DNA from: Benincasa hispida
Taxonomy: Eukaryota > Streptophyta > Magnoliopsida > Cucurbitales > Cucurbitaceae
Direction of reading: 5' to 3'
NCBI RefSeq assembly: GCF_009727055.1
Contig: NC_052349.1
Coordinates: forward strand, 30,483,682-30,547,681
Length of the DNA: 64,000 nt
In this document: positions 11,160 through 23,465 of the stretch, in pieces
Layout: each line of letters opens with the position of its first letter
Numbering within the stretch: position 1 is the stretch's first letter
Program-made: the position numbers and the translations under genes
The notes under the pieces: generated by a model
Told to the model about the DNA's origin: nothing
The model's input: the letters and a program-made list of their open reading frames with translations, nothing else
Database searches by the model: none

Positions 11160-13560
11160 TCATAGTTTGTCATGTGGCAAATTCTTTTTATTCCTTTTCT
11201 AAAATATTTTAATTATTTTTTTTATATGAGTTATGAGAGGAGGATGCATAGAAGATTCACCAAGTATTACCCTTTTTTTTCGAAATTGAATAAATAATAA
11301 TAATGATTTTATAGTAGAATATGAAGATGTCTTTAAAATTTACAGGGGAACGACTAATAGATACTATTTACTTTCTTCTTCTTTTTTTTTCCAAGAAAAC
11401 TAACAATAAACTAATCCTTCAATAGTAGAAATAGGATCGATTTGGTAAACAACATGAAAACAATGAATTCAATAAAAACATAATTGCATTTCACGTTTTT
11501 CAAATGTGTATGGAATCAAATTCAAAAACTAAATTTCAATTTAAACAATTATTTGAAATGTGTTTGATAATATATTTATAAATATAAAACTAAATTGTAG
11601 TTATACACTAAATATTAGGTTGAACATAAACTATTATTCATTAATTTACCCACATATTTTGTGTTAAAGAATTTGTATAATTGTAATTTACTTTCATATA
11701 AGAATAATACATATTTTAATTTAAAAAGAAGACATGAAATATTATATATATTAACATTTTTATCTTTTTTTAATCTAATTATACATTTTAAAATTTCAAA
11801 TTCAAAATCTGAATACACGAAAATACATTAAAAAAAATGTTATTTTCAGAAGTTGTACTATTTAGATGATAAAACTTGAAAACAATTTTTTAAAAGCATC
11901 AGCTAGATTAGCTACCAAACACATATTCGTTGAACTCAGTAAATCCAGAATCATAAAGCACAAAATAATTCAAATTTTCTATCAAATACCCTAATTTTTT
12001 ATTATTATTTATTGAATTACAATAACTAAAGTTGTTTGATAACCATTTAGTTATGAGATTTTTGTTTTTGAAAATTAAGGGCATGTTTGGTTCGCAATTC
12101 AGATTCTGTTTTATGTTTTCAAATTCACAAATTTCAAAAATATATGTTTGGTAGGCAACTCGAATTTTTTTTTTGAAAAACTTTTTTTGGATTTTGTGTT
12201 CCAAATAGTGCAAATTCTGAAAACAATATTTTTGTTTTTTCATTATATCCAGATTTTGAGTTTTAAATTTTAAAGTATAGAATTATATTAAATAAAAATA
12301 AAACATTTAGAACTATAATACGTCATGTTATAATTCATTCACTTTTTTAAAAAAAAAAAAATAAAATATGTATTATGTAATGTATTATAGTTTATATATT
12401 ATTACAAAAAACATGTTTATAAATAAAATAATAATAATCAATTTCAAAAAAGAAAATTAATAATAATCGTTTATTGTCAACTAATATTTACTGGATAATT
12501 ATAACAAGCTGTGATTTATAAATATAATATCAAACACATTTTAAATAATTATTTAAATTAAAATAAGTTTTTGAAATATATTTTAATTGAGTCTCTACCA
12601 AAGCTACTATAAGTTTATAAACACTATTTTTAGTTAATTTCTTTATTTTCTTGGTCAACCTTTTGTTAGTATTTTTTAAAATCCCAAACCAACTAAAAAA
12701 ATAATTTAAAATCCTATTTTGTTTTTTTAAATTAAACTAAAAATTAAAATGTTTACTTAAAAAATGAAAAACAATAATTAAAAAACAGTGAGAAAACAAG
12801 AACATTAAAAAAAAAAAAACTAACTAATTATCGAATAAAACCTAAATTTTCTCGTAAAAGTATGAAGGTAGAATAAAATACAACTATACTCCATTTCATA
12901 TATATATATATATATACTCACAAAAAGACTAAAGTTTGGTAGTGAGATTTTTCTTTTATAATGTTTTCATATTTCTTTAAGCATCATCTTGTTTTGATGA
13001 ACAAGTATATAATTGATTTAGAGTTAATGGTTACCAATTTGTTAAGCATGTATGTTTATTAAAGAATGGCATATTGACACAAATATTATTGGTCTTAATC
13101 ATATTTCCCTTCCAACCAAGAAAGTATAACCAAACTATGATTAGGATTACTACACTCTTTCAATTTTTGGGTGATGTGATGTTTTTCATCCAATAATTTT
13201 TACTTTATGTTACATCATCAATCTTACCTTAATTTTCATTTTTATAATTAATGTTGTTTTAATTACTACTAAATATATCTTCATTAATTTATCATTGCCT
13301 AAAATGTAATATTCCAACCACTTAAAAACATTTATTAAAAATATCAATTTTTTAATTGAAAAAATTTCACAGATAAAAAAAATATCAAATTATTTTCATA
13401 ATAGCAAAAAAATAATGCTAGACACACTAATAAACATTGATAGATTTATATCAGTCTCTATAAAAAAAATTAAAATTTTGTTATTGTATAAATGATTTTT
13501 CTTATTTTTTATTTCTGAAAATCTCCTTTTTAATTACATAATTATGATTATAATCAATAA
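11160..13560. other. AT-rich intergenic region, no gene seen
   Basis: No supported gene. The open frames at 11615-11818 and 11908-12243 are AT-rich, have no domain and start inside a dispersed 'gggcatgtttggttcgcaa' repeat. A TA microsatellite lies at 12897-12916. Confidence 0.5.
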
Positions 13561-13561
13561 A

Positions 13562-13795
13562 AATTATTTCAAATGACAAAAATATTGAAAATATTTCAAT
13601 TAATAATAAAAAATTGTCGTCTGTGATAGACTACAATAGATCGAAATAGACTATTATCTGTGTCTATTGTGACATAGATAGACATAGATAATAGTTTATT
13701 GCAGTCTATCACGATCTATTGTAGATAGATTGTGATATTTTGTTATTAATTTTAAATATTTTGGTTCATTTTCCTATATTTGAAAGCAATCCTAT
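13562..13795. mobile_element. MITE-like long inverted repeat (GATAGAC family)
   Basis: The left half ('ttatttcaaatgacaaaaat' ... 'gtgatagactacaatagat') is nearly the reverse complement of the right half ('atagtttattgcagtctatc' ... 'ttttggttcattttcctat'). The centre is around 13668-13690. It would fold into one long hairpin. Confidence 0.7.
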
Positions 13796-14462
13796 AATCA
13801 TATATAAATTCATGTTTTTTTTTCCATGGGTGTTTACATTTTAAAACTTAGATAATTATTCTTTTTATGAAAATATACCATAATCTATTATTCTTCTTGG
13901 AGATAGACATTTTTCTATGGAATTTTTTTTCTTGAAAAATGAATAGGAGAGAGGAGAGATAAATGATTTATTAATTACTTTTTTATTAGTGTGTAGATTA
14001 TTTTTAATTTACTTTAATTTTATTATTTATATTTTTAATATAAATATGTTAATTAAATATATTTTAATTGAATCTAATGTTTAAATTAATTTTTCATAAG
14101 AAAACCCATATACCTTAATCTATATTATTTTATTTGAAGAGAGTTAAAAAGTGGGGTATGAGATTGAGATATTCGGCTTTGATATTTTTACTTTGTAACT
14201 AAGTTTAAAATGTTGATTTAAAATCGTTTAATATATGTTTAGTGTTCATTAATAAAAGAAAGAGGTAAAGATAAAATATGAAGAACATTAGGTAAAAAAA
14301 ATTGGTTAAAATTCCATATTTTAAACATAAGTGAATTTAAATAATGTATATAATAATTTGATCATCTTATTTAGTTAAAAAAAAAAAAAAAAAAAGAGCC
14401 TTCCACTTCTTCCACTCAAGTGGAAATAAGATGTTTGACATTTTTTAGTAAATTGTTTTAGT

Positions 14463-14553
14463 TGTTTTTTTTTTTTTAAGTGTAAATTGAGTAGAGAGAT
14501 TTAAACCATAGACATCTTAATCCCCAATACATCAGTTGAGTTAAGTTCTTGTT
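14463..14553 (-). mobile_element. tRNA-derived SINE-like copy 1
   Basis: On the minus strand there is an A-box-like 'TTAACTCAACTGATG', about 35 nt further a B-box-like 'GGTTTAAATCTC', and then a tail ending 'TTACACTTAAAAAAA'. This box order, spacing and tail match the copies at 16391-16492 and 37391-37468. The copy is decayed. Confidence 0.5.
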
Positions 14554-15298
14554 GGCAGTCATTTGTTTTAGTTAGTTGATAAAAATATATTATTTAAATC
14601 TTAAGAATGTAAAATAAGCACAAATATAAGGATGTGATAAGTTTATGACGGTTGAATTATGTATTCAGATTGATTTGTAAATTGAGTTATATATATGCTG
14701 TGATTTTTTTTATTGTAATATATTCAACTTTATTTAATTAATCAAAAGAAATTAGAGTTAAAAAAGTGAGATTATATACTTCAATTTAGGATAGTGTTTT
14801 TTCCTTCTCGTCTCTGTTCTATTATCCCAACCACTGAAGAAGACTTTCTTTTTTTTTTTAAAAAAAAAAAAAGAATCCAACTTAGGGAAAGATTTAAACA
14901 TATTTTATGCGAATCGAGTTACGATAATTTAAAAAAAAAAAAAAATTAAAGAAGACAAATTTCTTTAAAATTTAATATATTTACAAATCTCGGGTATATG
15001 TAAAATATTACTATGTGAAAGTAAAAAAACTTACCAAAATATTTAAAAGATATGAACCCTGAATGTTCTAGATAACCTAAATACCTTCGATTGAAAAGCT
15101 AACTTTCTCTAGAAAAGGATTGCCAACATAAAATGAAAATCAAACCAATTTTATGGGGAAAATATTTTACGAAACAAAAAATTATGGATAGACAATAAAA
15201 AATGTTTTTTTAGAGGAGAAAAACAAGATTTACTATTACAATAAGACCTTTCTTAAAAAAAATCTATAACCATTTATTTTAATATAATAAATAATTAA

Positions 15299-15599
15299 GA
15301 TTCTATTTAGTAATTATTTTATTTTTTATTTTTATTTTTGAAAATTATACTTATGGATATTATTTCTACCTCCAATTTTTTTTCTTTTTTTATCTACTTT
15401 CCACCAATGATTTAAAAAACCAAGTCAAATTTTGAGAATTAAAAAGTTACTTTCAAAAAGTTGTTTTTGTTTTTGGAATTTGGCTAAGAATTCAACTATC
15501 ATGCTTAAGAAAGATGCAAATTATTGTAAAAAATGTGAATGAAATAAGGTTAATTTTAAAAAACAGAAACAAAAAATCAAATGGTTACCTAAGGTATTG
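15299..15599. mobile_element. MITE family M (TTTGGTAACTATTTG ends), copy 1
   Basis: The left end 'tatttagtaattattttatt' and right end 'aaatggttacctaaggtatt' form imperfect inverted termini. The internal order ('atttctacctcc', 'accaatga', 'aaaaagttgtttttg', 'aagatgcaaat.attgtaa') is the same as in copies at 16907-17208, 49901-50157 and 50159-50470. Confidence 0.65.
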
Positions 15600-15894
15600 G
15601 ATTTTTTTCCCTACAATTATTGCATTAACAAAAAGTACAACCCATTAAAATAATTTAAAATGAAAATAATAGCGAGTCTCGGTTTTTGTTCATTTATTTA
15701 TTAAAATGTTTTGTGATAGATTTTATGTGTGTTGATTGTCGAACTAGGAAAAAAAACATTGACTGATAAAAGTTTTAAAAGAATAATTTTTTTTTTTTAT
15801 CAAATAATTATTATACAGAACAAGGTAATAATTTAAGTGTTGAAGAAGCTATTTTTCAAATTATAATGAAAAAAAGGAAAAAGTATGTTCACAA

Positions 15895-16170
15895 TTGAAA
15901 ATGACAAGTCATTGCACTAAACACCAAAAATTTCCAATAACTCATAGCCCTCCATTTCATTGGATTGAGGAGAATAATTTGCCTAACTTGTCAATTCCAC
16001 TCTCTCTTTCTATCAACTATGATGAACATTTTTCTCAATCAATACATTCTAAAGAGCAAAAAAATTACCTTCCATTTCTTAAGATTAACTTTAAGCCCTC
16101 CCTTCTGGACATTAGGCAAACAAGTTCCTTTGTCACATCCTATATTAATCAAGTAACCATTTTAGATTAA
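15895..16170 (+). other. 91-codon open frame, not supported as a gene
   Basis: It has no recognisable domain, signal sequence or neighbouring gene signal, and it lies between a MITE and a SINE-like copy. It is listed only so the stretch 15600-16390 is accounted for. Confidence 0.2.
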
Positions 16171-16390
16171 TCATACTTTAAAAATCGTATTCAAACAACA
16201 TATAAAACGAGTGGCTACAACTACAATAAATAGTATGATTTTCATAAACTCTTTTTTTTCTTTTCTAAACTCGATATCGATGAAAAAAATCGAATTGAAA
16301 TTTTCCTAGTCTCTCCAATCAACATGAACATGATTATATAAATCTCTTCTTGGCCCAAAATATTTTAATATTATCATGTCTGTGTATATT

Positions 16391-16492
16391 TTTATTTTTT
16401 TAGTTCAACAATTGTAGGGTAAGGAGTGAATCATTGATCTTTAGAATGATAATCGATGCATTTTATCCATTGAGTTATGTTCAGATTGACAT
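16391..16492 (-). mobile_element. tRNA-derived SINE-like copy 2
   Basis: Minus strand: A-box-like 'TAACTCAATGGA' (16466-16477), a degenerate B box ('GATTCACTCC') and an A-rich tail starting 'TTGTTGAACTAAAAAAA'. Same layout and orientation as the copies at 14463 and 37391. Confidence 0.5.
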
Positions 16493-16906
16493 ACCATCAC
16501 CTTTACTATGTGTATGTTTCTCTAGATTGAAGTATATATTATCGTCACATTCATGATGACTCTTCCCAATATCTGTTGCATCTTTTGTTAATATGCCCCT
16601 TTTCTCATTCTCATTATGGAAGCCTTTGCCTTTCCCCAACTTACATCTAACCTAATCTTTGAACATTCAAAATTGTATTTATTAAGTCGTCTTGAGTTTT
16701 CAATTATGTCTTGATTTCTGGACTTTAAAATGTATCTGACCTTTTAGACTTTTTTAATGATTAGATAATTTATTTTTAAATTCATTGATCTACTAACATA
16801 CAAAATTGAATTGTCTCCCATTGAACTTGAAGATTCATTTGCAAGAATTAATTTGAAATAAATTGACGAGAAAAAATATCATGTTGGACAATTAAACTTT
16901 TAGGCT

Positions 16907-17208
16907 ATGTTTGGTAACTATTTTGTTTTTTATTTTTATTTTTAAAATATAAAGGTTATGAACACTATTTCTACCTCCAAATGTTTCTTATCAACTTTTC
17001 ATTAATTGTTTAAAAAGCAAACTAAATTTTGGGAACTAAAAAAAGTAGCTTCCAAAAAGTTGTTTTTATTTTTAAAATTTAGCTAAGAATTAAACAATTA
17101 GACTTAAGAAAGATGCAAATCATTGTAAGAAATGTTGACGAAGTAGGTTTAATTTTTAAAAACAAAAATAAAAAATTAAATGGTTATCAAATGAGATCTT
17201 AAATTTCA
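16907..17208. mobile_element. MITE family M, copy 2
   Basis: The inverted termini are 'ctatgtttggtaactatttt' and 'aaatggttatcaaatgagat'. The internal blocks align in order with those of 15299-15599. There is no coding capacity. Confidence 0.7.
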
Positions 17209-17658
17209 TCAATTTTGATCATGAACTTAAATAGGTATTGTAATTTTAATAACTTTAAAAAGTTAAGTTTTCGCTCAAGTATCATTAAAAAAATGGTTTC
17301 TTATGCGTTTTAACATATATACCATATGAAATTGATAAGTTAATTTTTTTTAAAAAAAAAAAATAGGGAAAAACAACCTTACAGACAAAGCTAAACTTTT
17401 TTAATTGAAATTTATGAGTATAGAGAATTGTTATTTCATAGTTAATTTATGTATTGGTCAAATTTATTTTTATATCAAATTTTATTTTATTAAAATTAAA
17501 GAGTTCATACAGGTTTATATATTATTTTTTAAATTAAAATTAACAAGTAAATTAGCGAAAATTTGAATTTAAGGCTAAAATTACAATACTTACCTAAGTA
17601 ATTTAGGGTGAAAATTGATTTATTAGTTGCGATTAAAGATGTGTAATTGGTTATATAT

Positions 17659-18538
17659 TTGTTTAAGATTTCTACTATTTGCTTTTGGGTCATTTTGGTG
17701 ATGTCTCAAAACATGTCTTTGAGGATGTCTCACGAGCTGCTGTTTCTATAGAATATCTTTTTTTTCCTTATTTGAAATATTTTGTGCTTTATTTTCTTTG
17801 GTTGCTTTCCTTTTTCATGTTCGGCTGATTTTGAATGAATATTTTTCTACACCTTTCTACTATGCTATTTAAGTGAAAGAAATAATCTTGCTAGGGTTTC
17901 CGCATGTGTTTTGTAAGGGAAAGGGTTATTGTGTTTTGATAGAAGAATATAATTATGTGTGTTTTTCCATTTTTTGTAAAGCAAGAAGTATGGTTGGTCC
18001 TTGACGGCAGGTGCTATAGATGTTCTTGCGTGGTTGATTCATTCTTAAGAGGAGCTTAAGACAATATTGATTGAGGAGGGATTCTCGTCCTTAGGAGGAT
18101 CTTATGGTAATGTTCATGGAGAAGGAGTTTTCAAACTTAGGGGAGCCTAAGTTCTTCAAGCGAAAGGGAGTTCACAAGAAGGAGGAAAGATATCTTCGTG
18201 GTGAGAGGGAGTCTCACACACTTAGAGAGAGCTTAAGTATCTCTTCAATAATATTCACACACATAGGGGGAGAAGGAATCTCACATCTAGGGAGAACCTA
18301 TGTATTCAAATAAATCAGGCTCTACGTGTGCCACTATAATTGCCATTATTTTATAGATAAGTAAAACATAATAAATACTTGACCTTTTCATATTAGTAAA
18401 TTATCTTTTCCTTGCCCCTAGATGCAAGTAGTACGTATATCATTGAATTGGGCTACCAAACTTCGAGTGTTCATTTTTTGATTTCCTATTTGTTATTTAC
18501 TTGTTGTCTATGTGATTGCTAGAACGTCTTATTTAACA
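17659..18538 (+). mobile_element. Probable Copia-type solo LTR
   Basis: It starts near TTGTTTAAGATTTC, contains 'tgatgtctcaaaacatg', a promoter-like 'ctatttaagtgaaag' near 17870, then purine-rich 'ggag..tctcaca.cttag' repeats at 18030-18300. It ends 'gaacgtcttatttaaca'. The flanks tatat (17654-17658) and tatat (18539-18543) agree, but AT richness makes this weak evidence. No internal coding region adjoins. The open frame at 18104-18313 is repeat-derived. Confidence 0.45.
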
Positions 18539-18543
18539 TATAT

Positions 18544-20635
18544 ATTCTATGTGACAAATCGTCTTAAATTTCAATAACAATTAAGTGCATGTTTGGAAGT
18601 GATTTTAATAAATAAATTTTGTAATGTTTAAAAAAATACTTTAAAACCCATCTTAATCATTAAAAAATAATATTTTAAAATACAACTGTAATATGATTGA
18701 AATAGACATTGAATGATTGAAGTCATGTATATTGATTTCATAGTCCCTCCGAAATATGCGGTTTGGGTTAAGTGGTAATTTAGTGTGGGGGTGAGAATAT
18801 AGTCGTGTCAAACCAATGAGAAATTTGATAAGCTGTCCGAATTGAAAAATCACAAGTGTAGAAAAAAACATAAAACGAAAACTAAAATTGGTGGAGATAA
18901 TTCAGTGGAGACATAATAAGAGTTAAAATAAATAAAATAATAATTATTATTATTATTTTATTTAATTGCCATTTTGGAAACGCAACCAAAGGTGGCAATA
19001 AAGCATTGGATAAAGGTCCATTCCTCCAAATAAGGAGAGGAGAGGTCTTTTTCTAAAAGCTTCAAACAAATAACATAACATAACATTACAAATAATAATA
19101 ATAATATTGGAATCGTGTTCTACATCGGACAATATGGACCTGTCTTACAATACAACCAACTAGTCACTCTTCCAAACACCTCATTCACCTTTCCATTGAA
19201 AATCAACCCACCATTCTCCGAACCACCTACTTTAATACCAGATTAAAGTATTGTATTATGGAATCCCTTGTCTTGAGAGTAAATTCAACACGACTTTAGT
19301 ATGAATTGTTAATGTTTGTTGTTTTTCAAGTTTAACAAAACACCTACCATGAACGTACACTCGCTAGACTAGAGGGAGGGTTGGAATCAAAGAGATAAAT
19401 AGCTCAGAGGAATAAGATGAGGAAGATAATTGTTCATATTTGGCTTCCACTTTTGGAAGAAGAAAAACAAAAACGTCCTAGATCTTGAGAAAATAATTTT
19501 TCTCAGATCTAAAATCTTTACACATTAATTTCAAATCCAAAATTCAAGCTATCACGATTCAAAAAAATAATTAAAAAGAAAAAGAAATTAAAGTATTTCA
19601 TTAGGACACTTTATTTTGGTTATATGAGTCATGGTCTGGGTAGTTATGGATCATTCCCAACATTAATACTCAAAACTTAAATTTATGGGTAAAAGTTTGA
19701 AGTATGTAGAAGATCCAATGAGTCAAAATTAATATTAATTAGAGACGAAATAACATTGTAGAATTTGAATACATGATTTCTTAGACTACTTGCTTTAATA
19801 CTATATTAAATAATTAATTGGTTCAAAAATTAAACAGATAAATAAAAGTAAATTTAATATTGTATTATCTAATCCTTAGAGTAACCCTCTTTCTATCTAT
19901 TACCCTATCATTATGCCTGCCCCCTGTGTTACACAAACACACACCTTCTTTTGATATAAACAAATAAAGCACTTCTTCGTTTTAATATATCTACATTTAC
20001 CATCTGGTTATTTAAATTATTGTTTTTCCTTACAAAAATCAACCCTTCAAGTTTATCAATTCTGTGGGTTAAAACATAAAAGTTGCAGCTTAATCTCTGA
20101 GTTTTAAGTTTGTAAAGATTTATTAGTCTCAAATTTATAACAATTTAATTCCTATAATTTACATTGTAATAATTTAGTCTTTATTATTAAAAATATTATT
20201 AAGATTTAATTAAATTTTTTACATATGTAGATGAATATATAAGTTAATGAATATCAATTTTTTTAATAAATTATAAAGAATAAATCGTTACATAATAAAT
20301 GTTTATATATAATTTCAAAGAATTTTTCCATTGTTACAAAATTTAAAATATATAGATTAAATTATTTTTTTATTAAAATTTAAGAATTAAATTATTACAA
20401 ATTTGAAAGAGTAGATACTAAATCATTACTACTAATTAAAATTTAAAAATTAAATTGTTATTTATATGAAAATTTAAGAAAATTTTCAATTTTTACTCAT
20501 TAATTGTCACGTCTATTATTTTTGTATGTAGTCTAATTCTTCAATTTCAATTGATCTCAAACCTCCACTTAGCTACAAGAGGTTTGTTTCAAAGATTTTC
20601 AAAATACTATTACATATGAGTTATGGGGATGTCAA
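18544..20635. other. AT-rich intergenic region, no gene seen
   Basis: No recognisable gene. The stretch 20130-20480 carries 'aatttaattcctataattta'-type phrases that recur in reverse order, suggesting another old foldback repeat. Confidence 0.45.
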
Positions 20636-21112
20636 TGTTCGCACGAAGTTTTCGGAGAAACTTGTTTCGTGGAGTTGAATTTATGTTGATGTTGGTGTTG
20701 ATGTTGATTTGATGTGATGTGGTTCGATCTCTAATATTTAATCCTTTGATTCTCTCTCAGTTGAATACGTATGCTTGACTTGAAGAAGCGAAGCGCGTGG
20801 TGTTTTTAAAGTCGAAGTGTGCAGCTTTAGGAGTCTAAGAGTCTTTTGATTGTTGGGAGAATTCTCTTTGGACCCTCTGAAATGTAGAATTAGTTGCCCC
20901 ACATATGAAAAGAACTCCTCTATTTATTTATAAAGTTCTCAGGTGGGCGTTGCGGGCTTGGGGTTGGTTGGTTCATGGACCTGAACCTTGGGCCCAATCC
21001 AACTAATTGGACTTGGGTTTTATTTGACATTTGAGTCAATTTAAGCCTATTTTGGGAGTTTAGCCCAAAGAATAAAATCAAATAGAATCAAATTATTTGA
21101 TTCAATCCAACG
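20636..21112 (-). mobile_element. LTR fragment of family G2 (…GTGCGAACA end)
   Basis: On the minus strand it ends CTTCGTGCGAACA, preceded by 'ccacgaaacaagtttctccg'. It shares this end, the 'ccaagtccaattagttgg'-type block and a 'ttataaataaatagagg' TATA-like region with the solo LTRs at 30554-31043 and 34156-35403. It is cut at about 21112, where Copia-type LTR sequence begins. No matching target duplication was found. The left flank 'gatgtcaa' resembles the leader next to the related LTR at 26549, so internal DNA may have been deleted. Confidence 0.6.
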
Positions 21113-21956
21113 TTCATGATGAATACACTAGTTCTCTTGTCATTAATTTCCTCCAAAATAATGTATCTCATATATTTAGCCAATTATATCATATATAATT
21201 AACCAGTCCAATTATATCATATATAATCGAATTTTCTCTTGTCAATTTGAACATTTCAAATTAACTCAAACACTAGTTCTCGACTTTATCCAAGCTACAT
21301 AGGGGACCTAATGGACCTGTGGCTCGAAGCTCCAACGGTCCGTGAATAGCTGACTAAACTCTTTAGCCATGAGATCCACCATCCGTTAACTGTCAGGCAT
21401 TCCACTAAAGACCAACAACTGAACTCTTCTTACCACAGATATATTTCTGTGTCCATTAGATATAACTAATCATGAGTACGATGACCCTTCACAGATGCTA
21501 GTAAGTATAGCTGCGCCAAATTACCGTTTTGCCCCTGTAGTTACATCTCACTCCTTAAGTACCACTGATTCCTCTAATGAATAATACAACATAGTTCAAC
21601 TATGTGTGAACACCTCTCGGGCCAAGAGAAAATGTGTGGTGCCACATCGTTCAAGCCCTGGAATCATCCCTTAAGGGAGCTATCTATCTACTTACCCATG
21701 CCTCGGGGAAGGAGTAAATTCCATCTTGTGTAGCTGAGTTCCTAGCTCCCAAATCAGACGAATCCCCAAAATGGTAGGTTTGAATCGGCGACCTGGCCAC
21801 TACACCCATACAAATCAAAAGGCTGTCCTTGATGACAGGAGTTCCCAACTTACTTAGGTTTGAGGTCATGTTACCTTTGGTCATCCTAGTGAAGTGAAGT
21901 CTTTGTCATGAACGGTGTTATATAACGAGATGTTAACACTTCGTGGTCAGGTCTTA

Positions 21957-22222
21957 ATGCATAAGCATGTAAAAAGTACATGTGTTGAGCTACCAAGGAA
22001 GTAATAACCCCTAAAGAGGCTAAAGCAAGGCCTAATTGAAAATGAAGCGAATTATTGATTGTGTCATAAAGACCTTTATGTCCACGCCCCAATCGTCCCT
22101 CTGACGAAATATGTGCTTCTAAAAGATATTTTATATTGTGTCTCCCGAAGTTAGTTCTATACGTATGACCAGCAACAAGAAAAATAAATGCAATAGCTAA
22201 ATGTTGATGGAGAAGCCATTGA
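21957..22222 (-). pseudogene. psaB: Plastid psaB fragment (nuclear insert of plastid DNA)
   Basis: The minus-strand reading contains [14 protein letters not shown] and [20 protein letters not shown], hallmarks of photosystem I P700 apoprotein A2 (PsaB). Upstream in the same frame is '[20 protein letters not shown]', again PsaB-like. Only about 90 of the roughly 734 residues are present and several conserved positions are changed, so it cannot function. It interrupts an LTR: the LTR reads up to 'ggtcaggtctta' (21955) and resumes at about 22449. The insert is therefore younger than that LTR copy. Transfer may have been direct or via mitochondrial DNA. Confidence 0.85.
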
Positions 22223-22448
22223 GCAAGGCAAGGAGTCGAGACAGTCTTAGCTACAATCCCTGCCCTTACCTGAGTATCTTCCTTATCGTCTGAAAACAGA
22301 ATAGTCTTTTATCGAATCGTCTCTTTTCAAGGGAATAAGAGTGAAGAAGAATGCGCGTCATCATCTTCTGAGGAGAGATCCTTTATGAATACATTTCTTT
22401 TGAGATACGAAAAATAGCTATCTTTTACAAGCATGATCACTCCATTTA
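22223..22448. other. Non-LTR filler, possibly mitochondrial DNA
   Basis: It adjoins the psaB fragment and lies inside the same LTR interruption. It is less AT-rich than its surroundings and has no similarity to the LTR copies at 39352 or 9097. Mitochondrial origin is only an inference from base composition and the psaB neighbour. Confidence 0.4.
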
Positions 22449-22832
22449 AAGTATTGTATAGGACGCCCCCCCTCGCATGTCCCCAACACGAATGATCAAG
22501 ATCAGACCATCTGTGACAAGTCACAATACTTATGACCATTCCACAAAGCGAGCCGCGTCTGTAGCGTTACCAGGATAAGGTTCCCCTCTTATATTCATAT
22601 ACTACATACCATTTTGGTTATCACTCAAGACATGATCCACTTTTATGCCACCACATACATGCTTGAGTCAAATATAGATAACCAGGGATTTTATGTTTAT
22701 TGATTTATGGTAAAAAAAAATAAAACAAGCAACTGAGCAAAATACAAGATATGAAGTAAATATCATATATTATACAACACAAACGTTCATACAAACTACA
22801 GGACACGAGACTTTAGAGCATCAACCCCAACA

Positions 22833-23465
22833 TGAATTCTATTTTGTGGATTGAGTTCCCATCTCTCATATCAGAAAAGTCTCCAAAAACGTAGGCATAT
22901 TGAGTTGGCAATCTGGCCACTCTCACCCATACTAATCAAAGTATCACCCTCAAATGTAGGAGTTCCCAAAACACTTAGGATTGAGGTCGTGTCACCTATG
23001 GTCGTTTAGTGAGATGTAAGTCTCTAGTATCAACGGCGTTATATACAGAGTTTAGTCATCTCGTGGTCCAGGTCTTATACAAATGCTTTGTATAGGATAC
23101 CCCGCTTGCACGTCTCTACATAAATGGTTAGGATCTACCATTTGTCGTAGTTTACAACATTTGCAAACATCTACAAAGCGGGTCGTATCCATAGTGTCAC
23201 CAGGATCAAGTATCTCACCTAAATCCTTATACTACAGACCTATTTAGGTTATCACTTAAGGCATGATCCATTTGTATATCACTTAAGGCATGATCTACTT
23301 GTATATCACATATACATGCTTAAGTTCACATAAGATAACCAAGAAACTTTGTTTATTGGATATGAGTAAATGCCAGAATTATATAACATTTATTTTATTC
23401 ATTAAACCATGTGTATCTTTACAAAACAATGAGACTCCGGAAGAATTAGGACACCAATCCCAACA
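22833..23465 (-). mobile_element. Second partial long LTR, same family
   Basis: On the minus strand it starts TGTTGGGATTGGTGTCC at 23465 and aligns with the 5' third of 21113-22832 and 39352-41403. It stops abruptly at 22833, where the neighbouring LTR begins exactly with TG. It contains a short internal duplication ('cacttaaggcatgatc' twice, about 23243-23302). Confidence 0.65.

Larger units (their letters stand above)
21113..22832 (-). mobile_element. Truncated long LTR related to 39352-41403, carrying an organelle insert
   Basis: On the minus strand it starts TGTTGGGGTTGATGC at 22832. It follows the LTR at 39352-41403 closely (blocks around the 'cctctcgg' and 'ctgttggtc' regions) until 21113, where its last roughly 900 bp are missing. 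Positions about 21956-22448 are foreign to the LTR (see the psaB entry). Flanking sequence on the right is a second LTR of the same family. Confidence 0.65.

Noticed and set aside
11908..12243. 111-codon minus-strand open frame
   Set aside because: Lysine/asparagine/phenylalanine-rich as expected from AT-rich DNA; overlaps a dispersed repeat start.
15895..16170. 91-codon open frame as a gene
   Set aside because: No domain, no codon-bias sign, flanked by mobile elements, no promoter or poly(A) signal in place.
21886..22092. A working psaB gene
   Set aside because: Only about one-eighth of the protein is present, ends are not gene ends, conserved positions are changed and it sits inside an LTR.
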